This document shows positions 55,191 to 63,455 of a DNA stretch of 64,000 bases, one piece after another. The position numbers were made by a program, and so were the translations under genes. This DNA is from BCD1 sp965230565 (GTDB lineage: Bacteria; Bacteroidota; Bacteroidia; Chitinophagales; Saprospiraceae), in NCBI GenBank assembly GCA_965230565.1, contig CBDDLH010000016.1, positions 1,550,001 through 1,614,000 on the forward strand. Reading direction: 5' to 3'. The notes beneath the pieces were generated by a model. The model had not been told where the DNA came from, did not search any database, and saw only the letters and a program-made list of their open reading frames with translations. The number at the start of each line of letters is the position of its first letter. The first letter of the stretch is position 1.

Positions 55191-55219
55191 CACCTCTAAC
55201 CTTTTTTGATTGAAAATAA

Positions 55220-56068
55220 TCAGAACAATTCGATTTGGGTAGCTTCACCGACTGATTTCACCTCTGCATCATTTTTTGATTCCTGCTTTGGCGAGAAGAT
55301 GCGCTTGATCAGTCTTAATTTATGGGTATAGCGCTTGAGTTCCTGGTTGAAAATACCAAAATGATCTATGTCGTCTATCCGGACTTTCCCGTAGGCGTGG
55401 ATAACCTGCTTGTCCTTCAACAGAATTCCAACATGCGTGATGCGCCCTCTGGTATTTTCAAAATAGGCGAGATCTCCCGGAAGGGCGTGATCTATGAATT
55501 CAACATTATCCCCGGAGTAAATCTGCTCTTCAGCCTCCCTGGGCAATTGTATTCCACTCATCCGGCAGACAACCTGCACGAATCCCGGAGCATCAATCCC
55601 CATGGCAGAACGCCCACCCCAGAGGAAGGGAACATTCAGGTACATTTTTGCCAATTTCACCAAAATCTCCGGGTCGCGTTTTGCATCCTGCGGATAAACT
55701 GCACGTCCACTGAAATTGAACGTATTTCCACCAATAGTAAACTGTATCCCGTCAAAGTTGGGTAAACGACACCCGACCATCAAAGGCAGGAAATGACTGT
55801 TGGCATGTGCCGGATGGAAAAAATCAAAAACAAAAGCAAAGTTATCACGGTAGGTCTCAAATTCGGAAGGTGTGATGATCTCCAATTGATTACTGGAAAC
55901 CCATCCTACAAAATTATCATCACAGCATCTGACTTTGACCCATTGTCGCCCTTTCAATTCGAGTACTTCAACCAATTCCCCAAATAATAACTGGGAGATC
56001 ATTTCACTTTTATGTGAAGAAGTATTGCGCACCGGGGCAGTACTAACAGGGCATATGGCGTACGTCAT
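55220..56068 (-). CDS. NlpC/P60-like protein with SH3 domain, catalytic Cys replaced
   Basis: The protein has 282 residues from the ATG at 56068; an in-frame TTG lies one codon upstream. Residues about 3-65 are an SH3b-like domain (FGELVEVLELKGRQWVKVRC, GWVSSNQL). The NlpC/P60 domain at about 135-235 has YLNVPFLWGGRSAMGID and then Ala160-Pro where the family has Cys-Ser (GIDCSGF becomes GIDAPGF). His212 in RITHVGILL and His224 in QVIHAYGKV are kept. Without the Cys nucleophile it should not cut peptidoglycan peptides by the usual mechanism. No signal peptide is evident. It may bind peptidoglycan or regulate another hydrolase. Confidence 0.85.
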   Translation of the reverse strand: MTYAICPVSTAPVRNTSSHKSEMISQLLFGELVEVLELKGRQWVKVRCCDDNFVGWVSSNQLEIITPSEFETYRDNFAFVFDFFHPAHANSHFLPLMVGCRLPNFDGIQFTIGGNTFNFSGRAVYPQDAKRDPEILVKLAKMYLNVPFLWGGRSAMGIDAPGFVQVVCRMSGIQLPREAEEQIYSGDNVEFIDHALPGDLAYFENTRGRITHVGILLKDKQVIHAYGKVRIDDIDHFGIFNQELKRYTHKLRLIKRIFSPKQESKNDAEVKSVGEATQIELF

Positions 56069-56169
56069 CAAGGCTGCTGTTTTTTTCTGTTTGTCAAAAA
56101 TAATAATTTTTTTAAATCATTCACATCAAAAGTAATCAAATCGCCTTGTAGCATCCAACAGTCTCGAAT

Positions 56170-56199
56170 TTGAAACTATGTCAAACTACTTCAAACAGA
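56170..56199. repeat. Decamer tandem array upstream of porP/sprF (copy 2)
   Basis: Three units with exact 10-nt spacing and pattern T[C/G]AAACNNNN lie on the coding strand, 105-135 bp upstream of the porP/sprF ATG at 56305. Pattern, period and gene-relative orientation match the array at 30836-30884. Confidence 0.7.
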
Positions 56200-56267
56200 A
56201 AATAAATTCAATGCCTTCACGTTCATTCATAGAATAACATTGGTCATAACATTCTCGCATTATTTTG

Positions 56268-56275
56268 TACCTTTG
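56268..56275 (+). promoter_or_regulatory. Candidate -7 element of the second porP/sprF gene
   Basis: TACCTTTG fits TAnnTTTG and lies 29 bp before the ATG at 56305. The nearest -33-like element is TTGG about 24 nt upstream, longer than the usual spacing. Confidence 0.5.
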
Positions 56276-56304
56276 GCCACCTGAAAAGTTAATCATTTCA
56301 ATCC

Positions 56305-57357
56305 ATGCAAAGAATAACCTTAATACTGCTCAGTATTTTTTTTATAAGTAGTTCGGCCCTGGCTCAGGACCAGGACTTCAGCCAGTTTTATGCATCACCC
56401 GTGACGTTGAACCCTGCACTCACCGGTGCATTTGAAGGTAACTTCAGGGTTTCCTTCATCTATCGTGATCAGTGGAGATCTGCCCTCGATGAGCCGGTTA
56501 CTACATTTTCCACCGCATCAGATTTCCGTTTCCATTTATGGAAGGATCGTTCAAAAAACAAAGATGCCGCCGGGTTCGGAATTGTTTTTCATAAAGATTC
56601 TCCGGGACTGAGTTTTTCCACTAATCAAATTCTGTTGTCAGGAGCCTTTCACAAAGGACTGAGTCCCAAAGGCAACCAATATCTCTCCCTTGGTTTTCAG
56701 ATAGGTATTGCACAACGGAACACCAATTACGCAACGTTGAATTTTAATGATCAGTTCAACGGGACCAATGGTTACACAGAAGCTACGGGTGAGGTATTTC
56801 CTGAGAATAACTTTGCTTATGCAGATTATAATGTTGGTATTAACTATTCTTATGCTCCTGAAAGAAGACCACAGATCTTTGCTGGTGCAGCTATGAGTCA
56901 TATCACCACACCTGAGGTAAGCTTTTATTACGACGAAAAAGATCCGGAAGATTTTCCTTCCAACAGGTTACACAGAAAATATTCGGCCTACGTGAACCTT
57001 GTTTTCCCTGTAGGCGATTACATTAAAATATCTCCACGTGCTCTTGGTTATCTGCAGGGGCCCCATTTCTCTGCCAATGCAGGAGCCAATTTCAGATTTT
57101 CCCTGAATTCAATAACCGGAACCGCCCTTCATCTGGGTTCATGGGGTCGTTTGGCTGGTAATGAACAAAAAAACATTTTCGCAGATGCTGTGGTTTTTCT
57201 CGCCGGAATTGAATACCAGAACTTTCTGGTTGGCTTGAGCTATGATGCTAACTTATCGGACCTTTCGAATGTAAGTCAGGGAAGAAACACCTTTGAAATT
57301 TCCCTGGCGTATCTCGGAAATTACGAAAACGACCTGGTAGTTTGTCCTAAGTTTTAA
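56305..57357 (+). CDS. PorP/SprF family outer-membrane protein
   Basis: A 350-residue protein with a signal peptide (cut near SALAQD). PorP/SprF features are DFSQFYASPVTLNPALTGAF, YRDQWRSAL, FGIVFHKDSPG, GLSPKGNQYLSLGFQIG, FAGAAMSHIT and a C-terminal NTFEISLAYLG. It is expected to sit in the outer membrane and assist a T9SS-secreted adhesin. Unlike the first paralogue, no SprB-type adhesin is adjacent; the next gene is the type-A-sorted phosphodiesterase-fold protein 40 bp downstream. The two paralogues share decamer arrays upstream. Confidence 0.92.
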   Translation: MQRITLILLSIFFISSSALAQDQDFSQFYASPVTLNPALTGAFEGNFRVSFIYRDQWRSALDEPVTTFSTASDFRFHLWKDRSKNKDAAGFGIVFHKDSPGLSFSTNQILLSGAFHKGLSPKGNQYLSLGFQIGIAQRNTNYATLNFNDQFNGTNGYTEATGEVFPENNFAYADYNVGINYSYAPERRPQIFAGAAMSHITTPEVSFYYDEKDPEDFPSNRLHRKYSAYVNLVFPVGDYIKISPRALGYLQGPHFSANAGANFRFSLNSITGTALHLGSWGRLAGNEQKNIFADAVVFLAGIEYQNFLVGLSYDANLSDLSNVSQGRNTFEISLAYLGNYENDLVVCPKF

Positions 57358-57397
57358 AAGAATTGATTAATTTTCGGTATCACTTTCAAATGCTTTG

Positions 57398-59125
57398 ATG
57401 ATGAACCGAGCGCTCTATTCTTTTATCTTTTCATGTTGTCTTTATGTAATAGGTTTCAGTCAGTCGACCGCCATCACTATTGATGGAAAATTTGATGACT
57501 GGACAAATGAACTCCAGCAACATGTCGATCCGGACGAAACACTAAGTAACGTTGATCTCTTATCTTTTCAGGTTACCAACGACGAAGAATTCCTTTTTAT
57601 CAAACTGGAATTGGACACTGAAATCAACCTCAAAGAAGATGATCCGGTGTCTCACAGTATTTTCCTTTACCTCGATTCGGATAATAATGCCGGTACAGGT
57701 TTAAGCGTTCAAAATGGATTCGGGGCAGATCTGGGGCTTAACTTCAGTGATCTTTCCGGGGACTTTCATGTATCTCCAAGTGTGAACATTCCATTTGCAG
57801 CGGTGAGCCTGCGGATGGGACCAACGGTTACTTCTACCATTTTTGAAATTGCCATTGCTCGTGATGCCGTTCCCGATAATATCCACCCGCTGTTTTCGGG
57901 TTCAACTGTTAAAATACTTTTTAAAAACTGGAGTAACGGGGATGAAATGCCCAATGCTGACAATCCATTCAGCTACACCTTTGACGAAACACCCGTTGAA
58001 CCTTATCAACCTATTGATCTTGGAAAGGAAGTTCCGGAACAAATTCGCCTGGTTGCCTATAACACCTTATTTGACGGCCTGACCAATCCTTCAAGAATAC
58101 CACATTTCGAAAGCATATTGAAAGCGCTAAATCCTGACATCATAGCTTTTTCAGAGTGTTATAACACACCGGTATCCACGGTTGAAAATTTGTTGGATGA
58201 TTGGTTGCCCACCGGAACTAATGATGGTTGGCATTTAACCAAAGTCGGAGACTTGATCACAGCTTCCAGATGGCCTTTTATGCAAACATGGCCATTTATT
58301 AACCGCTCCTACCCTGTACTCATTGACCTTCCGGGGACATATCCAAGAGACATTTTGGTGACCAATTCGCACCTGAGCTGCTGTGCGAATAATACAGACC
58401 GGCAATTACAAATAGATGATTACAATGCTTTTTTCAAACAACTTAAGGAAGGTGGAGCAGGTCTTGGATTTACGGAATTAACACCCTTCATCTTTACAGG
58501 AGACCTGAACCTCGTGGGTTACGCAGAACAACTCAACTCTTTGCTCACCGGGGAAATAGTGAATATCAATCAATTTGGAACCGGAGCCCCACCCGATTGG
58601 GATGGAACGGACATCCAGGATGAATTGAGTCTCCAGACGGATAAACGCATGGCCTATACCTGGCGCAATGATTTCAGTTCCTATCCTCCGGGAAGACTGG
58701 ATTTTATCATTTATTCGGATTACACTTTGCAGGTTGAAAAATCTTTTGTTCTGCAAACCGAAGTAATGCCTTCAGACCGGCTCGCGCAATATGGCCTTAA
58801 TGCCAATGACACTGGCAGTGCTTCTGACCACTTTCCTGTGGTAGCAGACTTTTCGATCACAGTCGTTGACCAGATTGAGAATGCTACAGGTTTACAGCCG
58901 AACATTTTTCCTAATCCTGTTAGTGAAGAACTGTCTGTTGAATTGCCTTCTGATGGTGAGTTTAATGTCATTATTTTGGATGCTCAGGGAAAAAAGGTAA
59001 TTGAAAAAATTAGCCTGACCGGGAATCAGAGCGTAAACGTGGCTCATCTGCCTGGTGGCATGTATATTTTAGTCGCCGAGCAGGAAGGGAAGGAAACTTT
59101 CAGGTATAAGTTTGTGAAGGAGTGA
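57398..59125 (+). CDS. Secreted endonuclease/exonuclease/phosphatase-fold protein with T9SS type A tail
   Basis: About 575 residues from the ATG at 57398 (a TTG one codon earlier is less likely), with a signal peptide (cut near GFSQS). Residues about 25-190 are a CBM9/DOMON-like domain (ITIDGKFDDW, FLYLDSDNNAGTG). The EEP domain at about 205-490 keeps its catalytic set: Asn in VAYNTLFDG, Glu in AFSECYN, TNSHLSCC, Asp in FTGDLNLVG and the SASDHFPV His. Residues about 505-575 are a type A sorting domain (NIFPNPVSEELSV, GGMYILVAEQ). It should be a secreted nuclease or phosphodiesterase. It may be co-transcribed with porP/sprF 40 bp upstream. Confidence 0.9.
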   Translation: MMNRALYSFIFSCCLYVIGFSQSTAITIDGKFDDWTNELQQHVDPDETLSNVDLLSFQVTNDEEFLFIKLELDTEINLKEDDPVSHSIFLYLDSDNNAGTGLSVQNGFGADLGLNFSDLSGDFHVSPSVNIPFAAVSLRMGPTVTSTIFEIAIARDAVPDNIHPLFSGSTVKILFKNWSNGDEMPNADNPFSYTFDETPVEPYQPIDLGKEVPEQIRLVAYNTLFDGLTNPSRIPHFESILKALNPDIIAFSECYNTPVSTVENLLDDWLPTGTNDGWHLTKVGDLITASRWPFMQTWPFINRSYPVLIDLPGTYPRDILVTNSHLSCCANNTDRQLQIDDYNAFFKQLKEGGAGLGFTELTPFIFTGDLNLVGYAEQLNSLLTGEIVNINQFGTGAPPDWDGTDIQDELSLQTDKRMAYTWRNDFSSYPPGRLDFIIYSDYTLQVEKSFVLQTEVMPSDRLAQYGLNANDTGSASDHFPVVADFSITVVDQIENATGLQPNIFPNPVSEELSVELPSDGEFNVIILDAQGKKVIEKISLTGNQSVNVAHLPGGMYILVAEQEGKETFRYKFVKE

Positions 59126-59136
59126 TAATGAATTGT

Positions 59137-59766
59137 TCAAAACCCATAACTCGCCTGAATGCCAAAAACATACTTGGAATGTTTGGTGGGCCGTAAGGGG
59201 AAGTACTGAGATATGCGATCAGCTTGTTTGGAGAATTCCTGGTCATATTTGATCTCAATGATTCGTTTTCCCATCAATTCATAGGGCATTTTAGCAGCTA
59301 TTTGATCAAAACTACCAAAGGCCATACCCTCATCAACTGTGAGCCGGAATCGTCCGTCAGGAGTGCCGTAGTAATATCTGTAATAGGAATTTAACAATAC
59401 AGGGGATAAATTTCCATGTTCAATTTGTGGAAGTTTGGATGCCTCCACTGAGATATGCCGCCAATCCGTATTGGATAGTTTTTGGGATTTCTTATAGCCT
59501 AACTCTCCATGTTTGATTTTTTCTTCCAGAACAGGCTTGCGGATCGTTTCAAAATCATCTCCATACCAACGGATCCTGAATTTAGTCCGGTGGGCGATTC
59601 CCATGATGTTATCCCGATACGCTGCAAAATTTACAGTATCAAAATAAACGTTGTTGACGCGTCGTCGGGGGTAAATTTCCCGAAAAGAAACAGGATGTAG
59701 CTTCACCATTTGAATAATATCAAATAATGGAACATCTTCTAATACATATTTCCTTTCGTAACGCAT
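59137..59766 (-). CDS. VTC-domain polyphosphate polymerase-like protein
   Basis: A 209-residue stand-alone VTC domain. Features are the tunnel-strand residues YERKYVL, the NNVYFDT motif, KFRIRWYG, VLEEKIKHGELGYKK with its acidic and basic residues, and IIEIKYDQEF. Bacterial VTC domains are related to the yeast polyphosphate polymerase and bind phosphate chains in a beta tunnel. No membrane partner (such as DUF4956 or CotH) is present. It lies 49 bp downstream of ribBA on the same strand but beyond a strong terminator, so it is probably separate. It is convergent with the endonuclease-fold gene. Confidence 0.88.
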   Translation of the reverse strand: MRYERKYVLEDVPLFDIIQMVKLHPVSFREIYPRRRVNNVYFDTVNFAAYRDNIMGIAHRTKFRIRWYGDDFETIRKPVLEEKIKHGELGYKKSQKLSNTDWRHISVEASKLPQIEHGNLSPVLLNSYYRYYYGTPDGRFRLTVDEGMAFGSFDQIAAKMPYELMGKRIIEIKYDQEFSKQADRISQYFPLRPTKHSKYVFGIQASYGF

Positions 59767-59782
59767 TTGCTGGTTGCTGGTT

Positions 59783-59813
59783 AAAATACTATTTCTCCAC
59801 GAAATAGTATTTT
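59783..59813 (-). terminator. Intrinsic terminator of ribBA, possibly bidirectional
   Basis: A perfect 13-bp stem (AAAATACTATTTC with GAAATAGTATTTT) has a 5-nt loop. Both arms end in A/T runs, so it could work in both directions. It starts 3 bp after the ribBA stop and lies before the VTC gene. Confidence 0.85.
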
Positions 59814-59815
59814 TA

Positions 59816-60973
59816 TTAAAGCTGCACTCGTTCTACAATTTCAAGACCATAGCCGGATAATGCGACACGTTTTTTAAGGTTTCTTGACAATAATCGCAAT
59901 TTGGAAACACCCATATCCCTGAGTATCTGTGCACCTACTCCAAAGTCCTTCTGCTCCGCTCCCTGGACAGCCCCGTTACTTAAGCTGACGCCGTTGGTAT
60001 TTTGCTTATCCAAAACTTTGAGTGTCCTGAGAATAGAATCTTTTTTCTCCCCATGGCGCATAAACAGAACCAGGCCTTTTCCTTCATCGCTGATCATTTT
60101 GACAGCTCTTTGAAGACATTCGCCGTAATTGTCGAACAAGGACCCAAGAACATCTCCTGTTTCAGTGGAAGAATGTACCCTCACCAGGACTGGTTCATTA
60201 GGTTCCCAACTTCCCTTTTTGATGGCCAGGTGGATGTCATCAGTTGTTTGCTGACGATAAGCGATTACTTCAAAATCACCGAATTTCGTTTCCAAATGAA
60301 CATTGAGTTCTCTTTTTATGAGTCGCTCGGTTTGCATTCTGAATGCTACAAGGTCTTTGATAGCTATTATTTTCAGATCGAACTGTTTAGCAACTTCTAT
60401 CAATTTTGGTAATCTGGCAGCACTACCGTCCTCATCCAGGATTTCAACCAAAACTCCGGCAGGATAAAAGCCGGCCATGCGGGCAAGGTCAATAGCAGCT
60501 TCCGTATGTCCGGTACGACGTAAGACACCGCCTGTTTTTGCTTTTAAAGGAAAAATGTGGCCTGGTCTGGCAAAATCGGACGGCTTTGTATTCGGATCTA
60601 CTAAGGCACGGATACCAGTGGCTCTGTCATATGCAGAAATTCCCGTTGTACAACCATGGCCGATAAGATCAATAGAAATGGTAAATGCCGTTTCATGAAC
60701 CGCGGTATTGGAAGAAACCATCATTTCCAGTTCCAGTTCTTTGGCCCTTTTTTCATCAATGGGCGTGCAGATCAAACCCCGGCCGTGTTTTGACATGAAG
60801 TTGATAATCTCCGGAGTCACACATTCGGCTGCACAAATGAAATCACCTTCATTTTCACGATCTTCATCATCTACAACTATGATCACCTTACCGGCTTTAA
60901 TATCGGCAATGGCTTCTTGGATAGTATTGAGTTGAAAATCCGTATCAGTTTCGTTTTGGAGGTTCCCAAGCAT
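59816..60973 (-). CDS. ribB: RibBA: active DHBP synthase with degenerate GTP cyclohydrolase II domain
   Basis: A 385-residue protein. The RibB domain (about 14-215) is intact: VDDEDRENEGDFICAAE, SKHGRGLICTPI, ISAYDRATGIRAL, RPGHIFPL and RRTGHTEAAIDLARMAG. It makes 3,4-dihydroxy-2-butanone-4-phosphate for riboflavin. In the RibA-like half, the usual zinc motif GS-x2-CDCG is replaced by GSLFDNYGECLQ, with no CxC pair, and the arginine-rich GRGIGL loop is missing. GTP cyclohydrolase activity is therefore unlikely, so a separate ribA is expected elsewhere. The start overlaps the end of the GT2 gene by 29 bp, suggesting translational coupling. Confidence 0.93.
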   Translation of the reverse strand: MLGNLQNETDTDFQLNTIQEAIADIKAGKVIIVVDDEDRENEGDFICAAECVTPEIINFMSKHGRGLICTPIDEKRAKELELEMMVSSNTAVHETAFTISIDLIGHGCTTGISAYDRATGIRALVDPNTKPSDFARPGHIFPLKAKTGGVLRRTGHTEAAIDLARMAGFYPAGVLVEILDEDGSAARLPKLIEVAKQFDLKIIAIKDLVAFRMQTERLIKRELNVHLETKFGDFEVIAYRQQTTDDIHLAIKKGSWEPNEPVLVRVHSSTETGDVLGSLFDNYGECLQRAVKMISDEGKGLVLFMRHGEKKDSILRTLKVLDKQNTNGVSLSNGAVQGAEQKDFGVGAQILRDMGVSKLRLLSRNLKKRVALSGYGLEIVERVQL

Positions 60974-62144
60974 TATGTTGTATTCCTTTTAGAAAGTTTA
61001 AAAAACCTTTGAAGAGTGCCAAATTCATCAAAATGAAATAACGAACACTCCTCAATAAAAATATATTCAACCCCAATTTGTTCAAAACCTTATCGAAAAC
61101 CAATGATATGATGGCTCCTGCAAACAGGGCAAAAAGTATCCATTTATAAAAACTGCCACCGGTAATTGCCAGTATTAAACTGGTCAGGATCATTAATATC
61201 ATCAAAAAGGGTCCGAACCAACGGATCACTTTGTGAGAAAACAAAACAAAACCCGGCAATTTTAAGGGCGGCCACCAAAGATGAGGAAAAGTGAGAAGAT
61301 TTTGAAAGTTGCCGGCAGAAATTCTGGCTTTCCGACGGAACTCTTCCTTAATTTCATGAGAAACAGCCTCATAACAAACTGCATCCAGATCATTGATAAT
61401 TTGCCCTCCCCTTTCCAATACTCTCATGGCGATATAAAAATCATCTACCAAAAAATTGGGAGGAACTTCACAAAACCACCCCGACCGAATAGTATAACAA
61501 CCGCCAAAAGGTCCGGCCATGATACCCCAAATTCGACTTTCATTGTTTTTCAACGTTACCTCAGAGGTAATGTAAAAATCCTCAGATTTTGAAATCCCCT
61601 CGGATTTCATGCCCACGTGGATCATATTGGAATCTACAATGACTACCTTATCATTTTTATAATGTTGTACAAGGCTTCGAAGGACTATGGGAGTTAGCAT
61701 CACATTAGCATCGGTAATCAGGAAAATATGATCTGATGAAGCCGGACGTTTTTTAAGTGCTTCGGCGGCTAGTTTATTGATGACTCCAGGCTTACCGTTT
61801 CGTTCAGTGAATGGCAAGAATTGAACCCGTGGGTATTGCTCCGCAAATTTGACCATGATCTCATTTGATCTGTCGGAGGAGCAATCTGAGCCGGTATAAA
61901 TGATGATCTTATCTTCAGGATAATCCAATTCAAGGAGGCTTTTCATTTTGGCCTCGATGACACTTTCTTCATTGTAAATGGACATTAAAACCGATACAAA
62001 GGGGAAATCCTTATCCTGTTCAAAAACCAGGTCGTTGTTTTTTTTGCTTTTACCTATCCATTTCAAGAGTTGCGGATAAAGGAAATAGGAATAAACCAAT
62101 AACAGAGCAGCTAACCAGAACGTCAGTGCGAGCAGCAGGTTCAT
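60945..62144 (-). CDS. Membrane glycosyltransferase, family 2
   Basis: About 399 residues from the ATG at 62144, 2 bp after the upstream GT4 stop (a TTG at 62150 would overlap it). One membrane helix at about 5-25 precedes the GT-A domain (FPFVSVLMSIYNEESVIE, YTGSDCSSDRSNEI, ITDANVM, FLVDDFYIAMRVLERGG, RRKARISAGNFQNLL). C-terminal membrane segments follow at about 305-330 and 338-360. This is a processive-type GT2, likely adding sugar to a surface polysaccharide or lipid. It is coupled with the GT4 gene upstream and ribBA downstream; the ribBA link is probably positional only. Confidence 0.9.
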   Translation of the reverse strand: MNLLLALTFWLAALLLVYSYFLYPQLLKWIGKSKKNNDLVFEQDKDFPFVSVLMSIYNEESVIEAKMKSLLELDYPEDKIIIYTGSDCSSDRSNEIMVKFAEQYPRVQFLPFTERNGKPGVINKLAAEALKKRPASSDHIFLITDANVMLTPIVLRSLVQHYKNDKVVIVDSNMIHVGMKSEGISKSEDFYITSEVTLKNNESRIWGIMAGPFGGCYTIRSGWFCEVPPNFLVDDFYIAMRVLERGGQIINDLDAVCYEAVSHEIKEEFRRKARISAGNFQNLLTFPHLWWPPLKLPGFVLFSHKVIRWFGPFLMILMILTSLILAITGGSFYKWILFALFAGAIISLVFDKVLNKLGLNIFLLRSVRYFILMNLALFKGFLNFLKGIQHNAWEPPKRN

Positions 62145-62146
62145 AC

Positions 62147-63358
62147 TCAAACAATTTCAACAGTAGTAGATGAATAAGCTTTTATGACTTTTCGGGCGAT
62201 TTCCATACTATCATAATTACTCTGTACAAAATCACATGCCCTGCGGCCAATTTTTTCCAGGCGGCCATTTTGATTGGAGCACCACTTAACGGCATTGACC
62301 ATATCCGCAGGAGCATCCCCGATGAGGATCTCTTCCTTATGAGTGGCATCGATACCTTCCAGTCCTATGCTGGTAGTCAGCACCACTTTACCAAGAGCCA
62401 TGCCTTCCAGGATCTTCGCTCTCATGCCACTGCCCGAGAGTAAAGGAACAACCATAATACTGTGTTCATTGATAAAATTACTGGCATCCTCTACCTCTCC
62501 GTGTACAGTGATATTTTTCTTTTTAATATTCTTTAACCAGTCAGGAGTATTCCGCCCCGCTATGTGTAACTGTATTCCGGGAAGTTCTTTTTGCATCTTA
62601 CCCCAGGTGTGCTTTAGGAACCACTTCAACCCTTCTATATTTGGCATCCAGTCAAGAGACCCGATAAAGGAGATAGAGAGGTTTTTCTGAAAACTGTCAT
62701 AATCGGCTTTGTATTCTGAGCTATCGAGTCCAATCGGTACGACAACCGATTTACCTTTGAATCCCATTTGTTGGAAAATATCAAGGTCCCGGCGTGTTAT
62801 TGGCATAAGAATATCATACTGATGCAACATCCTCTTTTCAAACCGATGCAATTTCTCCGCCAGATATTTCAAATACATTTTCTTAGGCAGAGATTTGGTA
62901 TTATTGGTGATCCTTTCCCATATCTCAGATTCTACGTTATGGGCGCGCATGCTTATTCTGGCATTGGAATACTTCCTGATAACAGGTATATATGGAGCCA
63001 GGTAAAGGGTTTCAAGTTGCACAACGTCAAATTCAGTTCGTTTGAGCAGTTTTATCAGTGCTTGCTCAAACTCTTTAGAAATGAACCTGGAAATATGAAA
63101 AGACTGGGTAGAGAAAAGGTTTAGAAAGGCATCTTTTAACTTAATCGTATTATCTATATCAACGGTTACGATTTTTTCGTACTGATCAAAAGGAACATGA
63201 TTGTCCTCCAAGTGGTAATAGTGTTTTTTGGTGTTCATTGCCAGCAATGTAAGCTCTGCCCCCAAACCCTTTAGGGACTTACTCAGGTTACTGATAGCAA
63301 TTGACTCACCATCCTTCAACGGATAAGGAAATTTTTTACATACTTGAAGGATTCTCAT
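62147..63358 (-). CDS. Glycosyltransferase, GT4-like
   Basis: The preferred start is the ATG at 63358 (MRILQVCKKFPYPLKDGE), giving 403 residues; a GTG at 63367 would add three. The N-terminal Rossmann half has the GT4 opening with ESIAISNLSKSLKGLG, and the C-terminal half has the donor-site pattern ISFIGSLDWMPNIEG, LHIAGR, VHGEVEDASNFI and VPLLSGSGMRAKILEGMALGK. The last acidic residue (ILEGMA) is the usual donor-binding Glu. It probably builds a cell-surface glycan with the GT2 gene that follows 2 bp later. Confidence 0.92.
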   Translation of the reverse strand: MRILQVCKKFPYPLKDGESIAISNLSKSLKGLGAELTLLAMNTKKHYYHLEDNHVPFDQYEKIVTVDIDNTIKLKDAFLNLFSTQSFHISRFISKEFEQALIKLLKRTEFDVVQLETLYLAPYIPVIRKYSNARISMRAHNVESEIWERITNNTKSLPKKMYLKYLAEKLHRFEKRMLHQYDILMPITRRDLDIFQQMGFKGKSVVVPIGLDSSEYKADYDSFQKNLSISFIGSLDWMPNIEGLKWFLKHTWGKMQKELPGIQLHIAGRNTPDWLKNIKKKNITVHGEVEDASNFINEHSIMVVPLLSGSGMRAKILEGMALGKVVLTTSIGLEGIDATHKEEILIGDAPADMVNAVKWCSNQNGRLEKIGRRACDFVQSNYDSMEIARKVIKAYSSTTVEIV

Positions 63359-63455
63359 ATTTTTCACTTTAAATGTCCTTTCTAAAACGATTTTACAGAA
63401 TTCACTCTATTTGCCATTCAGGGTCTTTTTGCAGTTCAACTGACAATAGGCCAGG

